Shown here: one piece after another, positions 8,331 through 18,338 of the stretch
How positions within the stretch are numbered: position 1 is the stretch's first letter
Layout of the letters: each line of letters opens with the position of its first letter
Program-made: the position numbers and the translations under genes
Source of the DNA: Rhodococcus spelaei
GTDB lineage: Bacteria > Actinomycetota > Actinomycetes > Mycobacteriales > Mycobacteriaceae
DNA length: 64,000 nucleotides
NCBI RefSeq assembly: GCF_006704125.1
Contig: NZ_VIGH01000002.1
Coordinates: 124,001-188,000 of the forward strand
Direction: 5' to 3'
The notes under the pieces: model-generated
Databases searched by the model: none
What the model saw: the letters and a program-made list of their open reading frames with translations, nothing else
What the model was told of the DNA's origin: nothing

Positions 8331-9275
8331 TCACAGGATCGAGAGTGCGATCCCGTCCAGGATGTCGTGCTCGCTGACCACGAGTTCGTCGATGCCTGCG
8401 CGCCGCGCCAACTCCTCGGCCAGCGTGTCGGCGACGATCGCTCCCCCGCCGATCACGTCGACCCGTCCCGGATGCATCGGGCCGATGGCCGCCCGCTGCT
8501 CGTGGGTCATGTGCAGCAATCGAGCGTCCACTTCGTGCAGCCGCGGCAGCGACATCCGCGACAGGTGCACCCGCTCCGCGTCGTAGTGCGGCAGGTCCAG
8601 GGAGACCGCGGCGAGGGTCGTCATGGTTCCGGCCACGCCCACCCAGGTGTGCGCCTGCTCGACGGGCACCCGCTCGAACGCCTCGGCCAGCTTCGCCGAC
8701 GCGAACTCGCGCGCCTGCGCGATCTGCTCGGCGGTCGGCGGGTCGTCGTGCAGGCACCTCTCGGTGATCCGTACGCAGCCGATGTCGGTGGAGTAGGCCG
8801 CCCGCACGCCGTCGCCGTCGCCGAGCACCACCTCGGTGGACCCGCCACCGAGGTCCACCACCACGAAAGGCCCTGTCGCCGGGTCGAGTTCACCGACGGC
8901 ACCGGAGAACGACAGTCGCGCCTCCTCGTCGCCGGTGATCACCTCGGCCTGTGCCCCGGCGATCACCGCGCCGAGCACCTCGCGGGTCATGGCGAAGAAG
9001 TCCTCGCGGTTGGCAACGTCGCGGGTCGCGGAGGTCGCGACCATCCGCACGGCGGTCGCGCCGGTCTCCCGGATCATCCCGGCATACTCTTCGAGCGCGA
9101 CGCGGGTCCTCGCAATCGCCTCGGGCGCGAACTCGCCGGTCGCGTCGACACCCTGACCGAGGCGCACCACCCGCATCTCGCGGCGGACGTCGTGCAGCCG
9201 GCCGGACTCGTCGGCGTCGGCGATCAGCAACCTGATCGAGTTCGTGCCGCAGTCGACGGCGGCGACCCGGGTCAT
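8331..9275 (-). CDS. ppx: Exopolyphosphatase / guanosine pentaphosphatase (Ppx/GppA)
   Basis: A 314-aa ASKHA-fold phosphatase expected to hydrolyse polyphosphate and/or pppGpp. The N-terminal VAAVDCGTNSIRLLIAD is the phosphate-1 motif; FVVVDLGGGSTEVVLGD is the second phosphate loop; WVGVAGTMTTLAAV follows. Length fits the short actinobacterial form (Rv1026-like). The start is the ATG in the ATGA overlap with the DUF501 gene; longer readings fall within that gene. It is the last member of the eno-ftsB-DUF501-ppx run. Confidence 0.9.
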   Translation of the reverse strand: MTRVAAVDCGTNSIRLLIADADESGRLHDVRREMRVVRLGQGVDATGEFAPEAIARTRVALEEYAGMIRETGATAVRMVATSATRDVANREDFFAMTREVLGAVIAGAQAEVITGDEEARLSFSGAVGELDPATGPFVVVDLGGGSTEVVLGDGDGVRAAYSTDIGCVRITERCLHDDPPTAEQIAQAREFASAKLAEAFERVPVEQAHTWVGVAGTMTTLAAVSLDLPHYDAERVHLSRMSLPRLHEVDARLLHMTHEQRAAIGPMHPGRVDVIGGGAIVADTLAEELARRAGIDELVVSEHDILDGIALSIL

Positions 9276-9838
9276 TCGGCGTCGCCCTCCGCGCGCCCAC
9301 CCTCGGGGCCCTGGTACTCCGGCCAGTCCGCGGGAATCGCGGTGCCGCGCAGTTTGCCGGTGGCCGCGAGGGCCACCGACTCGTCGCCGAGCGGGTTGAC
9401 GCCCGGTCCCTTGGCGAGCGAATGCGCCATCAGCACATGCAGACACTTGACCCGGTCCGGCATGCCTCCGCCGGTGAAATCCGTTCCGAGTGAGTCAATT
9501 TCGTTGCGCTCGGCAAGGTACGACTCGTGTGCCCGTCGGTAGGCGGCGGCCAACTCGGGGTCGGCGGCCAGACGCTCGGTCATCTCGCGCATCACCCCGG
9601 CGGACTCCTGCCGGCTCGCCTCAGCGGTCAGCCGCGGGTCGGTCAGGTAGTACAGCGTGGGAAACGGGGTGCCGTCGGGCAGTCGCGGCGCGGTCTTGAC
9701 CACGCCGGGCGCTCCGTCCGGGGCGCGGTACGCGATGGCGAGCACGCCGCGCGGGTCGCGGCCCAACTGCGCGGCCACCGCCTCCAGGTCCTCGGCGGAC
9801 ACCGCGGGATGGGAATTGCTGTCGGCAGGCTCGGTCAC
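9272..9838 (-). CDS. DUF501 family protein
   Basis: A 188-aa protein of the actinobacterial DUF501 family (Rv1025 type), function unknown. Recognisable are the opening AAQLGRDPRGVLAIAYR, the segment TLYYLTDPRLTAEASRQESAG, and a Cys/His-containing PDRVKCLHVLMAHSLAKGPG. The GTG start lies in a GTGA overlap with ftsB, and its stop overlaps ppx, so the three are translationally coupled. Conserved linkage to ftsB and eno is the main clue to role. Confidence 0.88.
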   Translation of the reverse strand: MTEPADSNSHPAVSAEDLEAVAAQLGRDPRGVLAIAYRAPDGAPGVVKTAPRLPDGTPFPTLYYLTDPRLTAEASRQESAGVMREMTERLAADPELAAAYRRAHESYLAERNEIDSLGTDFTGGGMPDRVKCLHVLMAHSLAKGPGVNPLGDESVALAATGKLRGTAIPADWPEYQGPEGGRAEGDAE

Positions 9839-10539
9839 CTGACTGGCCCTCCTTGATCGTGTGGGATGGTCATCGATCCCGGGTTCGCCGGATCGGGCGC
9901 GGCAGGCGCCGGGGCGGGCGGTGTCGGCGCCGGCGTGGCCTGCGGTTCGACGATCGGCCGCCACAGGTCGGTGTACCAGGGATTGCCGCTGCGCTTCGGC
10001 TTGTTCAGCGTTTCGATCGGCGGTGCCGTGGCACCGGGCAGTTGCACCTGGTACGGCGTCTCGCCGGGCATCACGTACTGCAGCCGGTCGCGGGCCTCGG
10101 CCTTGATCCGCGCCGGGTCGTTGCTCTGCTGCTTCTCGCGGGTCAGCCGCGCGACATCGTCCTCGAGTTGCTGCTGCTGGTCGGCGAGCTGCTCGGCTTC
10201 GCCGCGCTGAGTCAGGTAGGTGCGCAACGGCATTGCCAGCGTCAGCGCCAGCGCACACACCACCACGGCAAGCGTCACCGCCTTCGCGGTGGACAGGCCG
10301 AGAAAGGTGCGTTCCGGGTTCTCACCCGACGCACCCTTCCGACGACCGGCCCGCGCGCCCACCGGCTTCTCGGTGGGCGACGCGGCGCCGAGGTCGGGAT
10401 CGGCGTCACCGGGGACGCCACGGCTGCCCGACGCGGTAGGTCCAACGGACCGGGTGCGCGACGGTCGACGCGCAGCCGCCCCGTCCCGAACCCGACCGCC
10501 CGGGCTCTGGCCCGGACGAGACCTACCGCGTCCGCTCAC
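9835..10539 (-). CDS. ftsB: Septum formation initiator FtsB/DivIC family
   Basis: A 234-aa cell-division protein. A ~75-residue basic, disordered N-terminal region precedes one membrane helix (AVTLAVVVCALALTLAMPL), then a coiled coil (GEAEQLADQQQQLEDDVARL) with the DPARIKAEARDRLQYVMPGE segment typical of DivIC. The C-terminal ~50 residues are Pro/Ala-rich and extracellular. It is predicted to join FtsL and FtsQ at the septum. GTG start, 23 nt after eno, in the eno-ftsB-DUF501-ppx operon. Confidence 0.9.
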   Translation of the reverse strand: MSGRGRSRPGQSPGGRVRDGAAARRPSRTRSVGPTASGSRGVPGDADPDLGAASPTEKPVGARAGRRKGASGENPERTFLGLSTAKAVTLAVVVCALALTLAMPLRTYLTQRGEAEQLADQQQQLEDDVARLTREKQQSNDPARIKAEARDRLQYVMPGETPYQVQLPGATAPPIETLNKPKRSGNPWYTDLWRPIVEPQATPAPTPPAPAPAAPDPANPGSMTIPHDQGGPVR

Positions 10540-10562
10540 CGCTGCGCCCTACTCCGCCGCGA

Positions 10563-11870
<1,308 letters not shown>

Positions 11871-12017
11871 TTATTGGCGGCTTCGATGTGTTGGCGACGC
11901 CAGCGATGCGTGCGGTGACAGCACCGCCGACGATTTCGCTACATAGTGCCAGGTCTGAGCCTAACGGCAGTAACCGGCCAGGACGGTAACGGCGCGCGGT
12001 CCTGGGGGAGCTACAGG

Positions 12018-12761
12018 TCACGGACGGACGCCGACGGAGTAGGCGGCGGCGCGGTCACGGACCTCGGCCAGGTACTCGGTCGACTGGTTGTAGGCCATCA
12101 GCGCCCGACGCCAGCCGTCGGCCGCGGTGAGGTCGCCGCCCCGCTCGCACAGGTACCGCGCGGCAGTCAGTGCGGCGTCGTCGATGTTGTCGGGGTCGGC
12201 GACGCCGTCACCGTTGGCGTCGACACCCCACCGCTTCCAGGTCTCGGGAATGAACTGCAGCGGCCCCATCGCGCGGTCGTGCACCGGGTCGCCGTCCATC
12301 GCGCCACCGTCGGTGTCGGGAATCTCGGCGAGTCCGGGCGCGCCGTCGAGCGGCACCCCGCGGATCGGCGGGCTCACCTTGCCGTCGGGCGCCACCCGCG
12401 ACCCCCGGTAGGTGCCGTGCCTGCTCTCGACGCCGGCGATACCCGCGATCGTCGTCCACCCGATGCCGCAGTCGGGCCGCGACCGCGCCATCACCGCAGC
12501 TGCGTACCCGTACGCCTCGAGCGCGGTCACCGAGATACCGAGCGCATCGGACTGCCCGGCAGCCCAGTCGGCCAACTGCTCGGCGCTGCGTCCGGGGGCG
12601 TCGACGTCGATCGGCGGCAACGCCGCGCCGGGGCCCGGTGGGATGCCCTGCGGGATGGCGATCCTCGGTTCGCTCGCGCATCCGGCGAGGACGGCGGCGC
12701 CGACCACGACCGCGGCGACGCCGCTGAGGAGTCGCCTGTTCCGGGTGGTCACCGGGTCCAT
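12018..12761 (-). CDS. lpqU: LpqU-like lytic transglycosylase lipoprotein
   Basis: A ~247-aa lipoprotein with a lytic-transglycosylase domain. The signal has a basic start (TTRNRRLLSG) and lipobox VLAGC. In the catalytic domain GIAGVESRHGTYRG holds the presumed catalytic Glu, and DRAMGPLQFIPETWKRWG matches the GPLQF motif, followed by an EF-hand-like DANGDGVADPDNIDD loop. Upstream of eno it matches LpqU (Rv1022). The start is uncertain: GTG 12773, ATG 12761 and GTG 12752 are all possible and none has a strong ribosome site. Confidence 0.87.
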   Translation of the reverse strand: MDPVTTRNRRLLSGVAAVVVGAAVLAGCASEPRIAIPQGIPPGPGAALPPIDVDAPGRSAEQLADWAAGQSDALGISVTALEAYGYAAAVMARSRPDCGIGWTTIAGIAGVESRHGTYRGSRVAPDGKVSPPIRGVPLDGAPGLAEIPDTDGGAMDGDPVHDRAMGPLQFIPETWKRWGVDANGDGVADPDNIDDAALTAARYLCERGGDLTAADGWRRALMAYNQSTEYLAEVRDRAAAYSVGVRP

Positions 12762-12866
12762 CATCCACGGCACACGGAGGTCGGCGGCGATCCGGGCATA
12801 TCGGGCGGGGCGACTGCGCGCTTCACGGGCGCCGTGTGGTAAGTGCTACCTTAGTCGGGTTCCAGA

Positions 12867-12885
12867 GAAGGTTCGCCTTGCCTAT
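12867..12885. promoter_or_regulatory. IdeR/DtxR-like iron box upstream of efeU
   Basis: gaaggttcgccttgcctat matches about 15 of 19 positions of the IdeR/DtxR consensus, with AGGT and CCT half-site cores and the central GC. It lies 38 nt before the efeU start, where iron-bound IdeR would block transcription. Binding is inferred from sequence and from the iron-uptake operon that follows. Confidence 0.55.
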
Positions 12886-12923
12886 ATCGCGGCGGGTGGA
12901 CACGCACAGATGAGGAGCCCTGC

Positions 12924-13835
12924 GTGCTCATCCTCGCCTCGGGCGCGACCGCGCCGAGCATCGCGACACAACTGTTCGGCAGTGGTCTGATCGGCGTCCG
13001 CGAGGGCCTCGAAACCGGCATCGTCGTGATGATCCTGATCGCCTTCCTGGTCAAGTCCGACCGTCGCGACGCCCTCAAATGGGTGTGGCTCGGCGTGGCG
13101 GCCGCCGTCGCGATGGTCGCGGGAATCTTCGCGGCCATCCACTTCGGCACCTCCACCGTCACCGGCATGGCCGCCGAACTGATCAGTGGCATCGCCTCAC
13201 TCGTCGCGGTCGTGATCGTCACCGCCATGGTGCTGTGGATGCGCAAGGCCGCCGCCTCGATCTCCGGGCACCTCAAGGCCGGTATGAGCAAGGCCCTCGC
13301 CGTGGGGCCGCTGGCCGTCGCGGCGATGGCATTCTTCGCGGTCGGCCGGGAGGGCGTCGAGACGGCCCTGCTCCTGGTCGGCTACGCCGAGAACGCCGCG
13401 GGCAGTGCCTGGCCGCTCGTCGGGCTGATCCTCGGGATCGTGGTCGCCGCCGCGCTCACAGTGCTGCTCTACTTCGGCGCGGTGCGGATCGACTTCGCCA
13501 AGTTCTTCCGCTACACCGGCATCTTCCTGATCGTGGTCGCCGCGGGCATCCTCGCGTACGGCGTGCGCGCGCTGCAGATCGCGGGTTGGCTGCCCGGCGG
13601 CTCGCACCTCGCGTTCGACGTCTCGTCGGGCTTCGACACCTCCAGCTGGTACGGCACCGTGCTGCAGGGCATCTTCAACTTCCGGCCCGACCCGACCGTG
13701 TTCCAGGTGATCGCCTGGCTCGTCTACGTGGTCGTGGTACTGGCACTGTTCCTCCGCCCGACTCCCCCGAAGCCGGCGCAGACCCCTGCTGAGGAGCGCG
13801 GCAGCGCCGATCAGACTTCCGACCTCCCCGCATAA
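12924..13835 (+). CDS. efeU: Ferrous/ferric iron permease EfeU (FTR1 family)
   Basis: A 303-aa polytopic permease of the EfeUOB system. The first FTR1 motif is REGLETG (~residue 30) and the second is GREGVETALLLVGYAENA (~residue 137); both hold the iron-transferring Glu residues. About seven membrane helices are visible. The GTG start at 12924 adds ~23 residues before the usual family beginning (GLIGVREGLE), so an internal start is possible, but ATTs with a clear ribosome site are absent. EfeO follows after 17 nt. Confidence 0.92.
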   Translation: MLILASGATAPSIATQLFGSGLIGVREGLETGIVVMILIAFLVKSDRRDALKWVWLGVAAAVAMVAGIFAAIHFGTSTVTGMAAELISGIASLVAVVIVTAMVLWMRKAAASISGHLKAGMSKALAVGPLAVAAMAFFAVGREGVETALLLVGYAENAAGSAWPLVGLILGIVVAAALTVLLYFGAVRIDFAKFFRYTGIFLIVVAAGILAYGVRALQIAGWLPGGSHLAFDVSSGFDTSSWYGTVLQGIFNFRPDPTVFQVIAWLVYVVVVLALFLRPTPPKPAQTPAEERGSADQTSDLPA

Positions 13836-13852
13836 TCGAAAGGCCCCCGCTC

Positions 13853-14986
13853 GTGCGTCGTTCCACCACTGCCCTCGCCCTCGTGGCGATCGCGCCCCTT
13901 GCCCTCGCCGCCTGCACCTCCAAGTCGGATGAGACGGCGGAGTCGATCGCGGTCACCGCGACGGACACCACCTGTGACGTCGCGGCGAACACCGCCACCG
14001 CAGGCACCACGACCTTCTCCATCACCAACAACGGCTCGAAGGTCACCGAGTTCTACGTCTACGGGGCGGGCGACCGGGTGATGGGCGAGGTCGAGAACGT
14101 CGGTCCGGGCCTGACGCGGCAGCTGATCGTCAACCTGCCCGAGGCGGGCACCTTCCACACCGCCTGCAAGCCCGGAATGGTCGGCGAGGGCATCCGCGCC
14201 GAGTTCACCGTGACCGGCAATGCCGCCGCACCGACCGACGAGTCCGGCCAGCTCGCCACGGCCGCGGCCGGCTACAAGCAGTACGTCACCGGGCAGGTCT
14301 CGGCGCTGCAGGAGTCCGCCGCCAAGTTCGTGGCCGCGATCAAGGCCGGCGACATCGAGTCGGCGAAGGCCCAGTACCCCCTCGCCCGCACGTACTACGA
14401 GCGCATCGAGCCGATCGCCGAGTCCTTCCCCGACGACCTCGACCCGCGCATCGACCTTCGCGAGGCGAACGTCGAGCCCGGCCAGAAGTGGACCGGCTTC
14501 CACCGTCTGGAGAAGGACCTCTGGGTGACGGGACCGCAGCCGGATACCAATGCGATGGCCGACCAGCTGCTCACCGACCTGAAGGAGCTCGCCGACGGCA
14601 TCGCCGCCGACGACTTCGCCATCGACCCGATCCAGGTCGCAGGCGGCGCCCAGACTCTGCTCGACGAGATCTCGCGTACCAAGATCACCGGCGAGGAGGA
14701 CATCTTCAGCCACACCGACCTGTGGGACTTCCAGGCTAACGTGGACGGCTCGCAGGCCGCGATCGCCTCGGTGCGCCCGATCCTGGACGAGCGGAACAAG
14801 GACCTGGCGGCCCGGATCGACCAGCGGTTCGCGGAGCTGGACGCCGAGCTCGCCCAGTACCGCCGCGGCGACGGCTTCGTGTTCTACGACACCGTGACCG
14901 AGCCGCAGCGGCAGGCCCTCTCGCACAAGATCGACGCATTGTCCGCCGAGGTGAGCCAGGTGCAGGGTGTCGTCGCCGGACAGTAA
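13853..14986 (+). CDS. efeO: Iron uptake lipoprotein EfeO (cupredoxin + imelysin/M75)
   Basis: A 377-aa exported component of the Efe iron importer. The signal ends in a lipobox (LALAACTS). Residues ~25-125 form a cupredoxin-like domain (TFSITNNGSKVTEFYVYG, with Cys near GTFHTACKPGMVG). The rest is an M75/imelysin-like helical domain with the family HxxE-type patch at GFHRLEKDLW. It binds iron outside the membrane and passes it to EfeU. Its 3' end overlaps the efeB start by 20 nt. Confidence 0.92.
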   Translation: MRRSTTALALVAIAPLALAACTSKSDETAESIAVTATDTTCDVAANTATAGTTTFSITNNGSKVTEFYVYGAGDRVMGEVENVGPGLTRQLIVNLPEAGTFHTACKPGMVGEGIRAEFTVTGNAAAPTDESGQLATAAAGYKQYVTGQVSALQESAAKFVAAIKAGDIESAKAQYPLARTYYERIEPIAESFPDDLDPRIDLREANVEPGQKWTGFHRLEKDLWVTGPQPDTNAMADQLLTDLKELADGIAADDFAIDPIQVAGGAQTLLDEISRTKITGEEDIFSHTDLWDFQANVDGSQAAIASVRPILDERNKDLAARIDQRFAELDAELAQYRRGDGFVFYDTVTEPQRQALSHKIDALSAEVSQVQGVVAGQ

Positions 14987-16295
14987 CGAGCCCATCCAGA
15001 CGAGTCCGCAGCCGGCCAAGATCTCCCGGCGCCGTCTCTTCGGCGCTGTCGGGGCCGGCGCGGTCATCGCGGCCGGCGCGGGCGCGGCGGTCGGGCGCCT
15101 GACCGCGCCCGAGTCGGCGTCCGAGTACGGCGACGTCGTCGCGTTTCACGGTGAACATCAGGCCGGGATCGTCACTCCCGCGCAGGACCGGATGCACTTC
15201 GTCGCCTTCGACGTGACCACCGACTCGCGCGACGCACTCGTGGCCTTGTTGCGCAAGTGGACCGAAATGGCCGAGCGGATGACCGTGGGCGAGGAGGCTC
15301 ACCCGGACGGCGCGATCGGGGCCGGCGAGTACAAGCCACCGAGCGACACCGGCGAGGCCCTCGACCTCGACGCCTGCCAGCTCACGCTGACCATCGGCTT
15401 CGGTCCGTCACTGTTCACCACACCCGACGGCCGGGACCGGTTCGGCATCGCCGACAAGCGTCCGACGGCGCTGGTGGAACTGCCGAAGTTCACCGGCGAC
15501 GCGCTCGAGCCGGCCCGCAGCGGCGGCGACATCTGCATCCAGGCCTGTGCCAACGATCCTCAGGTGGCGGTGCACGCGATCCGGAACCTGGCCCGCGTCG
15601 GTTTCGGCACGGTCGCGGTGAAGTGGTCGCAGCTCGGCTTCGGACGCACCTCCTCGACGTCCACCTCACAGACGACGCCGCGAAACCTGTTCGGGTTCAA
15701 GGACGGAACCCGCAACATCAAGGCCGAGGAGACATCGACGGTGTCGGACTTCGTCTGGGTCGACCCGAAGGACGACCAGCCCTGGATGGGCGGCGGCTCG
15801 TACCTGGTGGCCCGGCGGATCCGCATGCTGATCGAGCCGTGGGACCGGACCGTGCTGCACGAGCAGGAACGAGTCATCGGGCGCAGCAAGGGAACCGGTG
15901 CACCACTAGGACAGAAGGCCGAGTTCGACGAGCTCGACCTCGACTCGAAGGGCCCTCGCGGTCCGCTCATCGACAAGGATGCGCACGTCCGACTCGCGTC
16001 CAAGGAAGAACTCGGCGGGATCCAGATCCTGCGCCGCGGTTACAACTTCACCGACGGCTCCGACGGTTTCGGCCACCTGGATGCGGGACTGTTCTTCATC
16101 GCGTACTGCCGCGACCCGCAGAAGCAGTTCGTACCGATGCAGCAGTCGCTGGCCCACAACGACGCGATGAACGAGTACATCAAACACGTCGGCTCGGCGC
16201 TCTTCGCGGTTCCACCGGGGGTCCGCGCGGGCGAGTTCTGGGGTTCGTCGCTGTTCGGGGCGCCTCCGGGGCCGGTCGCTGAGGCCGAGAAGTAG
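14967..16295 (+). CDS. efeB: Deferrochelatase / Dyp-type haem peroxidase EfeB
   Basis: A 442-aa Tat-exported Dyp-type peroxidase. The twin-arginine signal SRRRLFGAVGAG starts at ~residue 25. The catalytic GFKDGT motif (distal Asp) is present at ~residue 249, and the haem-ligand His and Arg region is seen around GFGHLDAGLFFIAYCRDP. It is thought to oxidise Fe(II) or release iron from haem for EfeU. Its TAG stop abuts the stop of the convergent sigma-factor gene with no spacing. Confidence 0.93.
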   Translation: MSSPDSNEPIQTSPQPAKISRRRLFGAVGAGAVIAAGAGAAVGRLTAPESASEYGDVVAFHGEHQAGIVTPAQDRMHFVAFDVTTDSRDALVALLRKWTEMAERMTVGEEAHPDGAIGAGEYKPPSDTGEALDLDACQLTLTIGFGPSLFTTPDGRDRFGIADKRPTALVELPKFTGDALEPARSGGDICIQACANDPQVAVHAIRNLARVGFGTVAVKWSQLGFGRTSSTSTSQTTPRNLFGFKDGTRNIKAEETSTVSDFVWVDPKDDQPWMGGGSYLVARRIRMLIEPWDRTVLHEQERVIGRSKGTGAPLGQKAEFDELDLDSKGPRGPLIDKDAHVRLASKEELGGIQILRRGYNFTDGSDGFGHLDAGLFFIAYCRDPQKQFVPMQQSLAHNDAMNEYIKHVGSALFAVPPGVRAGEFWGSSLFGAPPGPVAEAEK

Positions 16296-16934
16296 TTACG
16301 GGAACACGCCCTCGCCGAGGATTTCACGTAGGTGGGTCAAACATCGTCCGCGCAACGGCCCGATTCCCCCGACCGCGCGGCCGAGCCGTCGAGCCATCTC
16401 GACATACGAGGGCTCGGCAGGATCGAGGAAGAGTCCGCACAGCAGATCCCGACACGGCGAGTCGAGACGCTGTAATGCGTTGTACACGACGGAGGATCGC
16501 TCCCAGTCCCCGATCGGATCATCATGGCAAGCCACATCGTCGGGAAGTTGCTGGTACTCGTGGCGCCCCTGGCACGCACGCCACGCCTGCCGGCGTGCCA
16601 CGGTGATCAACCAGAAGGGCAGTCGCTCGACGTCGCGGACCTGATCGATCGAGTTGAAGAGCGCAATGAACGTCGTCTGGGTGACGTCGGCAGCGTCATC
16701 CCTGGTGAGCCCGTTTCGCAACGCGGTACTGAAGACGAGCCGTTCGTATCGAGTGACCACTTCGGTCCAGGCCGCGGACTCACCGCACCGGCACCGCTGC
16801 AGGAGGTCATGATCCACAGGTACATCGACGGCTTCGCAGCCGAGGCACGGCGGCGACCGGTGCGAATCGCAGAGGGCCGACGGCGACACTCGGGTTTCAA
16901 TACCTAACGTTTGAAACTCCATTAGAAACCACAC
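16296..16934 (-). CDS. ECF-type sigma factor
   Basis: Up to 212 aa. Region 2 is visible as AWTEVVTRYERLVFSTALRN through DDAADVTQTTFIALF (the DVTQ-F motif), and region 4 as LQRLDSPCRDLLCGLF with a recognition helix near VEMARRLGRAVGGIGPLRGR. No anti-sigma gene is adjacent. The first ~40 residues do not look sigma-like, and the true start may be the GTG giving VDHDLLQRC. Next to the glycan locus it could regulate that block, which is inference only. Confidence 0.85.
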   Translation of the reverse strand: MWFLMEFQTLGIETRVSPSALCDSHRSPPCLGCEAVDVPVDHDLLQRCRCGESAAWTEVVTRYERLVFSTALRNGLTRDDAADVTQTTFIALFNSIDQVRDVERLPFWLITVARRQAWRACQGRHEYQQLPDDVACHDDPIGDWERSSVVYNALQRLDSPCRDLLCGLFLDPAEPSYVEMARRLGRAVGGIGPLRGRCLTHLREILGEGVFP

Positions 16935-17232
16935 CTTTTCCCCGTTTCAAGCATTGACGATACACACCAAACCTCCTCAAGTCCCCTATCAGAGGCGATC
17001 GGATATGATTTGAAGCTCAGAAACAGGGCGACCGATGACGCGGACAAGCCCTCGTTGCGCACGGCCTTCAGAAGGCCCGCTCAGAGAGCCCACTACGACG
17101 AACGCGACGAGACCGCCACCGGAATTCGGAGCCGCGCCAACGCCTTCTTCGCAGACCGGCACCTTGCCCTCGGGGCGCCTGACTTTGCCGAATCCTGCTA
17201 CAGATCAATGAAGTTCGCCTGAATAGACGAGG
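16935..17232. other. AT-richer spacer upstream of the sigma-factor gene
   Basis: These 298 nt are visibly richer in A/T than their surroundings. Near 16900-16960 several GAAAC/GTTTC words occur in both orientations (gtttgaaac, tagaaacc, gtttcaag). They could be operator or -35 elements for the sigma gene reading leftwards. A 70-codon open frame from a TTG at 17010 has no ribosome site and no recognisable content. No RNA gene was seen. Confidence 0.35.
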
Positions 17233-18003
17233 TCAATGCCGCCGGCTGTCCAACTCGATCAGCTTCCGCGTGATCCACGACCTCGCCATCGAGAATCGAT
17301 ATACGCTCTGTCCCGCAATCCGTTGAATCTCGGTGTGGAACTTGATTTCACAGTTCGGTTCCGAAGACCAGGTGTCCAGGAAGCGCACCCATGGTCTCGG
17401 ATCTCCCCAGGTCGCATACAGTTTCGCAGGGGAGAGCGCAATGGGATTCAAGCCGCGATCGATGGCTGCCCAGACAGCTGCGGGAACACCAGGTGTGTGT
17501 TCAGACCGAATGTCGTCGAACACGACGACGCCCTGGGGCGCTGACAGAGTGCGCGTCGACTCGACGTCAGTCTTCACATGCTCATAGAGATGGGATCCGT
17601 CGACATGCACGAACCGGTGCGTGCCGTGGGACGCACGGTTCGCGATGATCGAACTCGACCCATGGACGATCACCGGCAGCGAGTCGTGAAATTCGAGATA
17701 CTTGCTCCGAAACCGCTGCTCCGTCAGCTTTCCGTAGTTGCGCGCGTTTTCCTCGTTGTTCTCGATGTCATCCGCAGGAGAGCCGAAAAGATCGACCACC
17801 GTGAAGGTTTCACCTGGTGCGAGCGAGGAGCCGATCAAGATTGCACTCTTCCCGAAGTATGTGCCGATTTCGGCAAGATCTCCCCTACCGACGATCCGCC
17901 GCGACTCGGCGAGGAACACCCTGAACAACGCCTGATCGAGCGGCCAAAACCAGCCCGGCACCCTATTCAAGTTCTTGGCGCAGATCGGGAGCTGGGATCC
18001 CAT
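17233..18003 (-). CDS. Class I methyltransferase (Methyltransf_24-like), glycan-locus type
   Basis: A 256-aa protein from the ATG at 18003. A SAM-binding pattern is present: LAEIGTYFGKSAILIGSSL (motif I), FTVVDLFGSP (motif II), FVHVDGSHLYEHVKTDVE and VVVFDDIR (metal-binding Asp positions as in catechol/sugar O-methyltransferases). This matches enzymes that methylate sugars or small molecules in polysaccharide loci. The frame stays open to 18150, but the extra residues look unlike the family. It is transcribed divergently from the nine-gene glycan operon. Confidence 0.7.
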   Translation of the reverse strand: MGSQLPICAKNLNRVPGWFWPLDQALFRVFLAESRRIVGRGDLAEIGTYFGKSAILIGSSLAPGETFTVVDLFGSPADDIENNEENARNYGKLTEQRFRSKYLEFHDSLPVIVHGSSSIIANRASHGTHRFVHVDGSHLYEHVKTDVESTRTLSAPQGVVVFDDIRSEHTPGVPAAVWAAIDRGLNPIALSPAKLYATWGDPRPWVRFLDTWSSEPNCEIKFHTEIQRIAGQSVYRFSMARSWITRKLIELDSRRH

Positions 18004-18338
18004 GCCCAGTGATGCTACGCCAGCTCGTTCAGATTGCCCTGGGGAATCTAGCCATCTCCCGCCGGGGATGGCGGCGATCCGGGCAGCCAGCACCCGGCGC
18101 TTCACTACACTGCAGCGAATGTCAAGTGCGGGTTCGGTTTCCAAGCCCAACCTGCCTGATGGGACGACACCGATACCGTCGCCACGAAATATTCATGCCG
18201 GCACGGGATCAGACCGGCCGTCGCAGCGCACTCATCTAAATAAGTGTTCACAGCAGACTCCTCCTGTCGTCGCAGGGCTTGTGTGGCGATCCACGAGGTT
18301 CGCGGTGAACAGGGCACTGGCGGGGAAGGGACGCAATC
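18004..18338. promoter_or_regulatory. Divergent promoter region of the glycan locus
   Basis: 335 nt between the leftward methyltransferase and the rightward glycosyltransferase operon. It contains A/T-richer stretches (gaaatattcatg near 18187 and catctaaataagtgttcac near 18233) fit for promoters. No gene-like frame has a ribosome site, and no RNA element was recognised. The operon's first gene has a good site (GGGAAGGGACG) 5 nt before its ATG. Confidence 0.45.

Noticed and set aside
17010-17222. 70-codon plus-strand frame beginning TTG
   Set aside because: No ribosome site, no hydrophobic or family pattern, TTG start.
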